Source of the DNA: an uncultured Alphaproteobacteria bacterium
GTDB taxonomy: Bacteria > Pseudomonadota > Alphaproteobacteria > Micavibrionales > Micavibrionaceae
Reading direction: 5' to 3'
DNA length: 10,292 nucleotides
Assembly: GCA_934538895.1 (NCBI GenBank)
Contig: CAKTCH010000036.1
Coordinates: forward strand, 1 to 10,292
Shown: positions 1 to 6,923 of the stretch, in pieces
Layout: the number at the start of each line of letters is the position of its first letter
Position numbering within the stretch: the first letter of the stretch is position 1
The notes under the pieces: generated by a model
The model's input: the letters and a program-made list of their open reading frames with translations, nothing else
The model's database searches: none
Told to the model about the DNA's origin: nothing
Program-made: the position numbers and the translations under genes

Positions 1-2
1 TT

Positions 3-2690
3 CTGGGGTTTTGCAATATGATGGTCAAGCTGCTGAAGGATTTGCAGGCGCCCTTTGTCGCCGTGATCTTTGACGCGGCGCGCAAGAATTTCCGTTACGA
101 CATTTATGCCGATTACAAAGCCAACCGCAGCGAGACGCCGCCGGACCTGATCCCGCAATTCGGCCTGATCCGCGAGGCGACCCGGGCGTTCGGCCTCCCT
201 GCGCTGGAGATGGAAGGGTTTGAGGCGGATGACCTGATTGCCACCTACGCGCGCGAGGCGCTGCGGCAGGGCAAGAAGGTCACCATCGTCGGGTCGGATA
301 AGGATCTGATGCAGCTGATGCGTGAAGGCGTGCGTATTTATGAACCGATCAAAGGCCGTTACTTAAGCGCCGATGATGTGATGGATAAATTCGGCGTGGT
401 GCCGCAGAAAGTGCCGGACGTGCAGGCGCTGGTGGGCGATTCATCGGATAACGTGCCGGGCGTGCCCAGCATCGGCGCGAAAACGGCAGCGCAACTAATC
501 AACGAATTTGGCAGCCTTGAGGAATTGCTGGCGCGGCTTGACGAGATCAAGCAGCCCAAGCGCCGCGACGTGCTGACCGAGAACAGAGAGATTGCGCTGA
601 TATCAAAGCAACTGGTGACGTTGCGCGATGATGTGCCGCTGCCGATCGCCATCGCCGAAATGCACACCCACGATCTGAACACGCCGGAACTGGCGGCGTT
701 CCTGACCGCGCAGGGCTTCAAATCGGTCCTGACGCGCCTGGGGCAGGATGCTGCTGCTTCTCCCCGTGCCATTCCCGCGCAGGTGGAAATCCCTGGTGGC
801 TCCGCGCCGCATGGCGATGACAATCCGGAAGCGGCTAGCCTGCCCCCCGTGGCCGATAATAAATACGAACTGATTCAGGATACGGACACGCTGAGAACGC
901 TGCTGGCGCGGGCTTACGAGACGGGCACGCTGGCCGTGGACACGGAAACCACCGACCTCACGCCCGCAAAGGCGAAGCTGGTGGGTATCTGCCTGAGCGC
1001 GGAACCGGGCAGGGGCTATTATATGCCGCTCGGGCATACCGCCGCGCCGCAGGATCTGCTCGCTGCGCCGGAGACGACCGGCGACCTGATCCAGATTCCG
1101 GTGGAAGAGGCCATCGCCATCCTGAAACCGGTGCTGGAAGATCCGCGCGTGCTGAAAATCGGCCACAACATGAAATATGACTGGCAGATGCTGGCGAAGC
1201 AGGGCGTGCGCATGGACCCGGTCGACGACACGATGCTGATGTCGTGGCTGCTGGCGGGCGGCAATCGCGGCCACGGCATGGACGAACTGGCGGAACTGCT
1301 GTGCGGTCACAAGACTATCACCTATGAGGAAGTGACGGGCAAAGGGCGCAAGCAGGTGACCTTCGATCAGGTGCCGCTCGACAAGGCCCGCGATTACGCT
1401 GCGGAAGACGCGGAAATCACCCTGCGTTTTTATCACATCCTCAAGCCCCGTCTGGCGCGCGAACAATGCGTGCGCATTTACGAAGATGTCGAACGCCCGC
1501 TGATCCCGGTGATCGCCGAAATGGAACTGGCGGGTATTCGCGTCGATCCCGCCGTGCTCAAGGAATTGAGTCACGAATTCGGCAGGAAGCTGATCGCGCT
1601 GGAACAGGAAATTTACAAACTGGCGGGCCATGAATTCAATATCGCCTCGCCCAAACAAATGGGCGTGGTGCTGTTCGAGGAAATGGGCCTGAACGGCGGC
1701 AGCAAGACCAAGGGCGGCGACTGGTCCACCGCCGCCGACGTTCTGGAAGATCTGGCGGCGGATCATGAAATCGTCGCGAAGATTCTGGAATGGCGGCAAC
1801 TTGCGAAGCTGAAATCCACCTACAGCGACACGCTACAGGAACAGATCAACCCCGCGACGGGCCGCGTGCATACCTCCTTCCACATGACCGGCACCAACAC
1901 GGGCCGCCTGTCATCGACAGACCCGAACCTGCAAAACATACCAATCCGTACCGAGGAAGGGCGGCGCATCCGCAAGGCGTTCATCGCCGCGCCGGGTCAT
2001 AAATTATTGTCGGTCGATTATTCCCAGGTGGAATTGCGGCTGGCGGCGGCGCTTGCCGGGGTAAAGGCGTTGCAGCAGGCATTCCGCGACATGGTGGATA
2101 TCCATACGCTGACCGCGTCGCAGGTATTCGGCGTGCCGCTGGATAAGGTAACGCCCGATCTGCGCCGTTCGGCGAAGGCGGTCAATTTCGGCATCATCTA
2201 CGGCATTTCCGGCTGGGGTCTGGCGAAGCAGCTGGGCGTAAGCCCCGGCGAGGCCAACCAGTTCATCACCGCGTACCTGAAAAATTTCCGCGAGATTCAG
2301 GACTATATGGAAGCGCGCAAACAGGAAGCGCGCGACAAGGGTTATGTCACGACGCTGTATGGCCGTAAATGCAGCATCAATTACATCAACGCCAGAATCA
2401 TGGGCCAGCGTGCAGGCGCGGAGCGTCAGGCGATCAACGCGCCGTTGCAAGGCACGGCGGCGGATATCATGAAGCTGGCGATGGCGCGAATGCCGCGCGC
2501 GCTGGCGGACGCGGGCTTAAAGGCGAAAATGCTATTGCAGGTCCACGACGAACTGATTTTCGAAGTGCCGGACGGCGAACGGGAAGCGACCGCCGCGCTG
2601 GTGAAAAACATCATGGAAAACGTCGCCGCCCTGAGCGTGCCGCTGGAAGCGGAAGCCGGCTGGGCCGATAACTGGTCCGATGCGCATTAA
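3..2690 (+). CDS. polA: DNA polymerase I, 5'-truncated by window edge
   Basis: DNA-dependent DNA polymerase for Okazaki-fragment maturation and repair, acting in the cytoplasm. The frame is open to the window start and reads LGFCN before the first ATG at 18. This matches the interior of the PolA N-terminus, so the true start lies outside and about 40 codons are missing. Counting from the ATG at 18, three domains are seen. The 5'-3' exonuclease keeps its acidic residues: D19, EADD at 69-72, D94/D96 and GDSSDN at 140-145. The 3'-5' proofreading exonuclease is complete: DTE at 308-310, NMKYD ending at D388, and YAAED ending at D464. The family A polymerase domain has motif A DYSQVELR (D667), motif B RRSAKAVNFGIIYG (716-729) and motif C HDE (D844). 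Full length would be near 930 aa, like E. coli PolA (928). It stops 16 bases before the convergent DUF1223 gene. Identification is very secure. Confidence 0.98.
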   Translation: MGFCNMMVKLLKDLQAPFVAVIFDAARKNFRYDIYADYKANRSETPPDLIPQFGLIREATRAFGLPALEMEGFEADDLIATYAREALRQGKKVTIVGSDKDLMQLMREGVRIYEPIKGRYLSADDVMDKFGVVPQKVPDVQALVGDSSDNVPGVPSIGAKTAAQLINEFGSLEELLARLDEIKQPKRRDVLTENREIALISKQLVTLRDDVPLPIAIAEMHTHDLNTPELAAFLTAQGFKSVLTRLGQDAAASPRAIPAQVEIPGGSAPHGDDNPEAASLPPVADNKYELIQDTDTLRTLLARAYETGTLAVDTETTDLTPAKAKLVGICLSAEPGRGYYMPLGHTAAPQDLLAAPETTGDLIQIPVEEAIAILKPVLEDPRVLKIGHNMKYDWQMLAKQGVRMDPVDDTMLMSWLLAGGNRGHGMDELAELLCGHKTITYEEVTGKGRKQVTFDQVPLDKARDYAAEDAEITLRFYHILKPRLAREQCVRIYEDVERPLIPVIAEMELAGIRVDPAVLKELSHEFGRKLIALEQEIYKLAGHEFNIASPKQMGVVLFEEMGLNGGSKTKGGDWSTAADVLEDLAADHEIVAKILEWRQLAKLKSTYSDTLQEQINPATGRVHTSFHMTGTNTGRLSSTDPNLQNIPIRTEEGRRIRKAFIAAPGHKLLSVDYSQVELRLAAALAGVKALQQAFRDMVDIHTLTASQVFGVPLDKVTPDLRRSAKAVNFGIIYGISGWGLAKQLGVSPGEANQFITAYLKNFREIQDYMEARKQEARDKGYVTTLYGRKCSINYINARIMGQRAGAERQAINAPLQGTAADIMKLAMARMPRALADAGLKAKMLLQVHDELIFEVPDGEREATAALVKNIMENVAALSVPLEAEAGWADNWSDAH

Positions 2691-2706
2691 GCGGGCCTAA
2701 GGGCCG

Positions 2707-3498
2707 TCAGGGAATTTTATATGCCGCCGCCGCCAGAATCCTGCTGGTCTGGCGGCCTTGGGCGATGACGATAAAGCCCTGATGCCGGGGTTGCAGATCG
2801 ACTTGTATAGTTTTTTCGAGGGCATTGCGGTCCCAGTCGCCGCGGTCTTCCATGTCGCTGACGATATTCATGTAATTCATCTGCTTGCCTTTGTTGCGGC
2901 CATCGGCGATCTCAATGCCGTGAGGCCGGTCGATCAGCATCACCCACAGGATTGCCGGTTCGTTATCGGCGGGAACGGCCTGCGCTTTCCATGACAATCT
3001 ATATTCATCGTCCTCCGCGCCCGTACCCTTGGCCACGGTCATGCGCAGCGGCGGATTTTGCTGCGCTTTCCTGATCGCCTGCGTAACCTCGTCCAGCTTG
3101 TAACCTATGACGTCGAGGGCGCCGTTCACCACCAGCTGCGGCGTGTAATTCGGCCCGGCGCCCAGCGCCTGCATGTACCATGTCTGGCGCGCGGTGCAAA
3201 AAGGCCGCGAAAGCGATCCCGTGCGCACATCGAAATAATCGACATGGCAGGCGAAGCCGATGACGTTGGGCACTGTCACCAGCGCTCCGAACAATTCATC
3301 GGCGCGCGGGCAGAAAACGCAGGCCTGAGAGGAAAACAGCTCCAGCACCGTGAATTCCTGCCCCGCCGGCACGGATTCGGATTCGACGCCCGCGACCGGA
3401 ACCGCCGCCACCGGCATTTCGTTCTGAGCCTGAGACGCGCCGGGCAGCACGCCTGCCAGCACGGCAATCATTAACGGGAGCTTAAGGGTCGCGCGCAT
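2707..3498 (-). CDS. DUF1223 family secreted thioredoxin-like protein
   Basis: A predicted exported protein of 263 aa. I chose the ATG at 3498 because it begins a clear signal peptide: Arg and Lys, then a hydrophobic core LPLMIAVLAGVLPG, then a probable cleavage after ASQA. Longer in-frame starts upstream would bury this signal and run into the divergent gene. No start has a good Shine-Dalgarno site, although an AAGG lies about 15 bases upstream. The mature part begins with the DUF1223 pattern: TVLELFSSQACVFCPRADEL with a CxxC pair at C60/C63, followed by HVDYFD and a thioredoxin-like TPQLVVNG strand. The C-terminal half is a beta-rich domain. Family function is not established; a redox role is inferred only from the CxxC and the thioredoxin-like fold. 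It diverges from the DUF4864 gene and converges on polA. Confidence 0.88.
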   Translation of the reverse strand: MRATLKLPLMIAVLAGVLPGASQAQNEMPVAAVPVAGVESESVPAGQEFTVLELFSSQACVFCPRADELFGALVTVPNVIGFACHVDYFDVRTGSLSRPFCTARQTWYMQALGAGPNYTPQLVVNGALDVIGYKLDEVTQAIRKAQQNPPLRMTVAKGTGAEDDEYRLSWKAQAVPADNEPAILWVMLIDRPHGIEIADGRNKGKQMNYMNIVSDMEDRGDWDRNALEKTIQVDLQPRHQGFIVIAQGRQTSRILAAAAYKIP

Positions 3499-3570
3499 AA
3501 AATAAAAATACAGCCTTGGTAAAAACGAAGCGATCTTAAACTCTAACATACTGATAAAGAAGAATAAACA

Positions 3571-4080
3571 ATGTCGCCAATCCGCCACCGCCCGAAGAAT
3601 GCAAGGCTTATGGCCTGCGGCTTGCTGCTCGGCGGCATGATTCTGGCGGCGCATCCGGCGCTGGCGGAATCCAAAGCCCCGGTTTATGGCCCGGCGCGTA
3701 CGCCCGTAACCGCCGGAACGGCCCAGCCTGACGATTTAACGATCCGAAGCCTCATCAGTGCGCAGCTGGACGCTATTCGTGCACGGGATGCCGGTCTGGC
3801 CTTTGCGCTGACCACGGGCGCCTTTCATGAGAAATTCGACACCGCCACGGCATTCCTGAGCGATATGCGTTTTTCCTACCGCCCGATCTACAACCACAAG
3901 AGCTACCGTTTCCTCGACCAGGCGGAAACTGAAACCGGCGGCCTGTTGCAGCGCGTGGAAATAACCTATGCCCAAGGCGCGCCCGCTGTCGTGATCTACC
4001 GCCTGCAACGCAACCCGGAAGGGGCATGGGCGATCGGCTCATTCACCATTCTGGATTCCGGCGAAGGTCAGGACATTTAA
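3571..4080 (+). CDS. DUF4864 family exported protein
   Basis: A 169-aa protein with a signal peptide: basic N-terminus (RHRPKNAR), hydrophobic core LMACGLLLGGMILAA, and probable cleavage after ALA near residue 32. The mature region fits DUF4864, a small family common in alphaproteobacteria. It begins with a helix (IRSLISAQLDAIRARDAGLAFAL), continues with FDTATAFLSDMRFSYRPIY, and ends in strands of the type VVIYRLQRNPEGAWAIGSFTIL, as in SnoaL/NTF2-like cone folds. No catalytic residues are known for the family and I assign no function. It is transcribed away from the DUF1223 gene; only 72 bases separate the two starts, so promoters must lie there. A weak purine-rich AAGAAG about 10 bases upstream is the only ribosome-site candidate. 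The family call rests on pattern memory, not a search. Confidence 0.78.
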   Translation: MSPIRHRPKNARLMACGLLLGGMILAAHPALAESKAPVYGPARTPVTAGTAQPDDLTIRSLISAQLDAIRARDAGLAFALTTGAFHEKFDTATAFLSDMRFSYRPIYNHKSYRFLDQAETETGGLLQRVEITYAQGAPAVVIYRLQRNPEGAWAIGSFTILDSGEGQDI

Positions 4081-4184
4081 TAACCCCCCGCGTAAGCCAT
4101 GCCGTTATGTTGCGCAGCAAAGCAATCGCTCTTGTCGTATGGATTCTTCCGCCGTACTTACCACGGCAAACGCCGGAAAAAACT
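4081..4184. other. Convergent intergenic spacer
   Basis: A 104-base gap between the stops of the DUF4864 gene and nagB. A small CGGC-AAAC-GCCG stem sits at about 4163-4174, flanked on its right by six A residues. On the minus strand those become a T run before the stem, so it is not a canonical terminator for either gene. I see no coding sequence here. Confidence 0.4.
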
Positions 4185-4913
4185 CTACAGCTTCGCCGCC
4201 GCGTCGCGATCGGCAACGACCGTGACGTTTTCAATCGTCTGGAGATAGCTGGCAGGCATATCGGCGGTCACCGGACCGTTTAGCGCCTGTGCCAGCATAT
4301 CCGCCTTGCCCGCGCCGTTGACCAGCAGGATGGTATGGCGCGCCTGCGCCAGATCGTGAAGGCCCAGCGTAATGCCCTGCCGTGGCACGCGTGCCGCCCC
4401 GCCCCAGTAACGCGCGTTGGAACGGATAGTGTCGTCGGTCAGGGCCGTCACATGCACGCCCGTATCGAAGGCCGTCCCCGGCTCGTTGAAAGCGATATGA
4501 CCGTTGGCGCCCAGCCCCAGCACGGCGATATCGATCGGGCCGTTTTGACGCAGCCATAGATCCATCCGCGCGACTTCGTCTTGCGGATCGCCCGCGCTGT
4601 CGAACATCCGGCGCTGCCTTATATCCAGCGGATCGAGGCACGCCCGCGCCAGCCACGCGCCGAACAGCCGTTCATCGCCGGGCGGCAGCCCCATATATTC
4701 GTCAAGCGCCACGAAACGCAGGGCATCCCACAAAGCGCGCCTGTGCGCGTCATGCGTTACAAGACTGTCATAAAAGCCGCGCGGCGTCATGCCGGTGGGC
4801 AGCGTGACCAGTGGCCGTTCATATTGTGCCAGCAATGCGGTAAAAACACGCGCCGCCATGGTGCCGAACGCGTGTTCGTCATCACCGACCAGCAGGGCAG
4901 GGTGGGCCGGCAT
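4185..4913 (-). CDS. nagB: Glucosamine-6-phosphate deaminase (NagB type)
   Basis: Converts glucosamine-6-phosphate to fructose-6-phosphate and ammonia, the last step of amino-sugar catabolism in the cytoplasm. The protein is 242 aa, the length of B. subtilis NagB. Family landmarks are the phosphate-binding loop LPTGMTPRGFY (38-48), the catalytic LDEY (D71), and GLGANGHIAFNEPG (133-146) with H139 and E144. The residue before Gly-His is Asn137 where E. coli has Asp141, but short Bacillus-type enzymes also carry Asn there, so activity is expected. The motif LGLHDLAQARHTILLVNGAG and a C-terminal ENVTVVADRDAAA complete the fold. Its ATG overlaps the stop of the upstream channel gene (TGATG), so the two are probably one transcript with coupled translation. 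No nagA or sugar kinase is nearby. 6-Phosphogluconolactonase is a relative but lacks the HIAFNEPG signature. Confidence 0.92.
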   Translation of the reverse strand: MPAHPALLVGDDEHAFGTMAARVFTALLAQYERPLVTLPTGMTPRGFYDSLVTHDAHRRALWDALRFVALDEYMGLPPGDERLFGAWLARACLDPLDIRQRRMFDSAGDPQDEVARMDLWLRQNGPIDIAVLGLGANGHIAFNEPGTAFDTGVHVTALTDDTIRSNARYWGGAARVPRQGITLGLHDLAQARHTILLVNGAGKADMLAQALNGPVTADMPASYLQTIENVTVVADRDAAAKL

Positions 4914-5707
4914 CAGTTCTTCCTCAGGGATTGCAGTTCGCGGCGCAGCGATTCGATCTCAAGGCGCAGAAGCTGAATATCGGTCTGAAGCGGAATTTCC
5001 CCTTTTTCTTCTTCCTCCTCCTCATGAATGATGTTCATGGCATCGACAATCACGCCGATAAAGAGGTTGAGGACGGCGAAGGACGTCACGGTGATGAAGA
5101 CGACGAAGAAAATCCATGCCCACGGGTAAATGGCTATGGTGGGGTCGGCGACGTCGCTGCGCCAGCCCTCAAGAGTCATCAGTTGGAACAGCGTGAACAT
5201 TGAAGCGCCGACGCTGCCGAACAGGGATTCGAGCGTTTCGTCTTGCGAGTGGCCGAACGTATGGGTGGCCAGCACCGCCGCGACATAATAGATCACCAGC
5301 AGCACCGACATGATCGACGCCATGCCGGGAAGGGCGCGGAACAATGCCGATACCACCCGGCGCATCGACGGCACCACCGAGAGCAGCCGCAGAACCCTGA
5401 ACACGCGCAGCGCCCGCAGCACGGAAAGCGCGCCCGTGGCCGGGATCAGGGAAACGCCGATGACGATAAGGTCGAACCAGTTCCACCCCACCCGGAAAAA
5501 CCCCAGGCGATAGGCCGCCAGCTTCAGCGCCAGTTCCAGCACGAAAACGCAAAGAATGGCATGATCGACGGCATGGAGCAGCGTCCCGTGGCGGGCCATC
5601 AGGCTGTCGTCTGTCTCAAGGCCCAGCGTCACGGCGTTCAGCAGGATCAGGGCGGTGATAAAGCCGGTAAAATGCTTATGTTCCAAAAAGGCTCGAAGGC
5701 GCGGCAT
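4913..5707 (-). CDS. Voltage-gated cation channel, bacterial Nav family
   Basis: A 264-aa inner-membrane protein with the six-helix plan of NaChBac/NavAb channels, which assemble as tetramers. S1 is about 12-31, S2 about 45-65 and S3 about 76-90. S4 is about 95-111, with gating arginines every third residue (R98, R101, R104, R107). S5 is about 125-148, the pore helix and filter 165-185, and S6 about 196-225. The filter reads TLEGWRSD (178-185) against TLESW in NaChBac and NavAb, so Gly replaces Ser after the key Glu180, as in eukaryotic Cav domain I (MEGW). The tail has an acidic neck with six Glu (229-234) and an LxxLxxE-type coiled coil (about 243-263) that should hold the tetramer together. 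A purine-rich AAGGGGAA lies 12 or more bases upstream of the ATG. It is the first gene of a pair with nagB. Ion selectivity cannot be read with certainty. Confidence 0.93.
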   Translation of the reverse strand: MPRLRAFLEHKHFTGFITALILLNAVTLGLETDDSLMARHGTLLHAVDHAILCVFVLELALKLAAYRLGFFRVGWNWFDLIVIGVSLIPATGALSVLRALRVFRVLRLLSVVPSMRRVVSALFRALPGMASIMSVLLVIYYVAAVLATHTFGHSQDETLESLFGSVGASMFTLFQLMTLEGWRSDVADPTIAIYPWAWIFFVVFITVTSFAVLNLFIGVIVDAMNIIHEEEEEEKGEIPLQTDIQLLRLEIESLRRELQSLRKN

Positions 5708-5787
5708 TCTCGATCGGTTCCCCTTGTATTTATCCGGTGGTCATCATAATGAATATTTCAGATGACATGAACAAGGATTGAAAATTT

Positions 5788-6267
5788 ATGCCAGCCCCGC
5801 AAAAACATCTCGCCATGCCCCTGACATGGGACGAAATCAGCCTGCACGCGAAATCATTGGCGTTGAAGCTGGCCGATAAAGGGCCGTGGCAAGGCGTTAT
5901 CGCCATTACTACCGGCGGCATGGTCCCAGCCTGCATCATCGCGCGTCATCTGGGCGTGAAGCATATCGATACGCTGTGCATTTCCAGTTACGACGACCAG
6001 AGCCAGCGCAAGGCCGACGTGATAAAACCCGCCACAGGCGCCGGGGACGGCACGGGCTGGCTCGTGATCGACGACCTGTCGGATACCGGCAACACCTTCC
6101 GCGCCGCGCGTACGCTGCTGCCGAAGGCGCATTACGCTGCTCTTTATGCAAAACCGGCAGGCGAAAGCGCCGTCGATACCTATATTATGAGCGTTAGCAC
6201 CGATACCTGGCTGCATTTCCCGTGGGAAGAAAATGAAGCAAGCTATATCGCGCCGTCCAAAGGGTGA
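5788..6267 (+). CDS. gpt: Xanthine-guanine phosphoribosyltransferase
   Basis: Salvages xanthine and guanine with PRPP to give XMP and GMP. The protein is 159 aa against 152 in E. coli Gpt, and the whole sequence follows it: TWDEISLHAKSLALKL, HIDTLCISSYDDQSQRK (59-75), the PRPP-binding VIDDLSDTGNTF (93-104), the purine-contacting lysine in AKPAG (K122), and the DTW..PWE segment (139-147) over the base. The pyrophosphate loop is TTGG (41-44) where E. coli has SRGG, so the loop arginine is absent. AAGGA (5773-5777) lies 10 bases before the ATG. It is divergent from the channel gene, with 80 bases between the starts, and is followed 9 bases after its stop by a large palindrome. The family is clear; exact base preference is not provable from sequence. 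Confidence 0.94.
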   Translation: MPAPQKHLAMPLTWDEISLHAKSLALKLADKGPWQGVIAITTGGMVPACIIARHLGVKHIDTLCISSYDDQSQRKADVIKPATGAGDGTGWLVIDDLSDTGNTFRAARTLLPKAHYAALYAKPAGESAVDTYIMSVSTDTWLHFPWEENEASYIAPSKG

Positions 6268-6276
6268 GATGGGAAG

Positions 6277-6421
6277 TTAACCGCCAAGGCGCCAAGACGC
6301 GAAGTTCTTTTGACCGCGCCGCAGGCGCAATAATATGAAGTTACTAATTTGTTGATAGTTTAATATTGCCTGCGGCGCTTGTTATAAGAAGAACTTCGCG
6401 TCTTGGCGCCTTAGCGGTTAA
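6277..6421. repeat. TTAA-bounded palindromic element (MITE/REP-like)
   Basis: Two 33-base arms at 6277-6309 and 6389-6421 are inverted copies with one mismatch, each ending in TTAACCGC at its outer edge. Within an arm, three imperfect octamers follow one another: CGCCAAGG, CGCCAAGA and CGCGAAG. A second inverted pair, GCGCCGCAGGC at 6316-6326 and its complement at 6368-6378, lies inside. The central 41 bases are AT-rich. As RNA it would form one long interrupted hairpin. It contains no gene and starts just after gpt. The form suggests a non-autonomous mobile or REP-type repeat; copy number elsewhere is unknown. Confidence 0.85.
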
Positions 6422-6662
6422 ATTTTCATAATAAAAAACCATTATAATTTTCCCTCTACTTTTTACCGGAATCTGGTTTGGCGGGGCGCTCTAACTTGGG
6501 CAAAAGACCGGTTTCAAAAAAATCCCCAAAAATCCTTGATTTTTCAGGGTCGAAACGACTATAACAGCCCATTCCAAAAGGATGCGGCCTGGCCAATTGG
6601 CATTGCCTTGCGCGCTCCATTGTTTTGACTGGACGAACCCATAGGGTTCAAAGGAGAAAAAA
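6422..6662 (+). promoter_or_regulatory. Leader region of rpmI-rplT(-pheS)
   Basis: These 241 bases carry no convincing gene. They hold a candidate sigma-70 promoter (6536-6565) and a small stem-loop made of AAAAATC, CTT and GATTTTT (6528-6544), which overlaps the -35 box. A perfect GAACCC-ATA-GGGTTC hairpin at 6635-6649 is followed directly by the ribosome site AAAGGAG (6650-6656). In other bacteria this operon is autoregulated by bL20 binding its leader. Such control here is inference from position only. Confidence 0.5.
6536..6565 (+). promoter_or_regulatory. Candidate sigma-70 promoter for rpmI-rplT
   Basis: A -35 box TTGATT (6536-6541) and a -10 box TATAAC (6560-6565) are separated by 18 bases. 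This is 4/6 and 5/6 to consensus and would leave a leader of about 90 bases before rpmI. It is the best promoter match in the gene-free region, found by eye. Confidence 0.45.
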
Positions 6663-6911
6663 ATGCCGAAGATGAAGACCAAAAGCGGGGCGAAAAAACG
6701 TTTTCGCGTGACCGCGGGCGGTAAAGTGAAGTTCAAGGCCGCTTTCGCGCGCCACATGCAGATGAACAAGCCCAAAAAGATGAAGCTGAAAACACGCGGC
6801 TCCTCGATCTTGTCGAAAGTGGATACGAAAATCATCCTCGACAATTTCCTGCCCTATCAGCGCAAACGTAAAAACAAAAAAGCGGCTGTTAAAGCTGCTG
6901 TAGCAGAATAA
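6663..6911 (+). CDS. rpmI: 50S ribosomal protein bL35
   Basis: A small basic protein of the large ribosomal subunit. The N-terminus MPKMKTKSGAKKRFRVT is the family hallmark. The body KVKFKAAFARHMQMNKPKKMKLKTRGSSILSKVDTKIILDNFLPYQ follows the usual path to the LPY end. The protein is 82 aa, while most bL35 proteins are about 65. The extra roughly 14 residues after LPYQ are Lys/Ala-rich (RKRKNKKAAVKAAVAE) and form a tail. The start has a strong ribosome site (AAAGGAG, 6-base spacing). The stop TAA at 6909-6911 is embedded in the ribosome site of rplT, so the two are tightly linked. infC is not immediately upstream, unlike in E. coli. Confidence 0.96.
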   Translation: MPKMKTKSGAKKRFRVTAGGKVKFKAAFARHMQMNKPKKMKLKTRGSSILSKVDTKIILDNFLPYQRKRKNKKAAVKAAVAE

Positions 6912-6923
6912 GGAGTACGCACC

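Noticed and set aside
18..23. ATG-ATG at 18 as the true start of polA
   Set aside because: The frame is open to the window edge and the upstream residues LGFCN fit the inside of the PolA N-terminus. The first part of the 5' exonuclease domain would otherwise be missing.
603..1799. Long antisense open frame (about 398 codons) inside polA
   Set aside because: It lies wholly within an intact, well-conserved polA. Its His/Arg/Gln-rich composition is typical of the complement of GC-rich coding sequence, with no recognisable domain.
3499..3654. Upstream extension of the DUF1223 gene
   Set aside because: It would put over 50 residues before a clear signal peptide and overlap the divergent DUF4864 start. 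No ribosome site supports it.
4160..4181. Stem with A run as a terminator of DUF4864 or nagB
   Set aside because: The homopolymer run is on the wrong side of the stem for the minus strand and is A rather than T on the plus strand.
4476..4517. Possible loss of catalytic Asp in NagB (Asn137 in ANGHIAFNEPG)
   Set aside because: Bacillus-type NagB enzymes of the same length naturally have Asn at this place, so it is not evidence of inactivation.
6491..6844. Minus-strand open frame across the rpmI leader and gene
   Set aside because: It overlaps rpmI in antisense, has no ribosome site or known domain, and its tail reads through the promoter and hairpin region.
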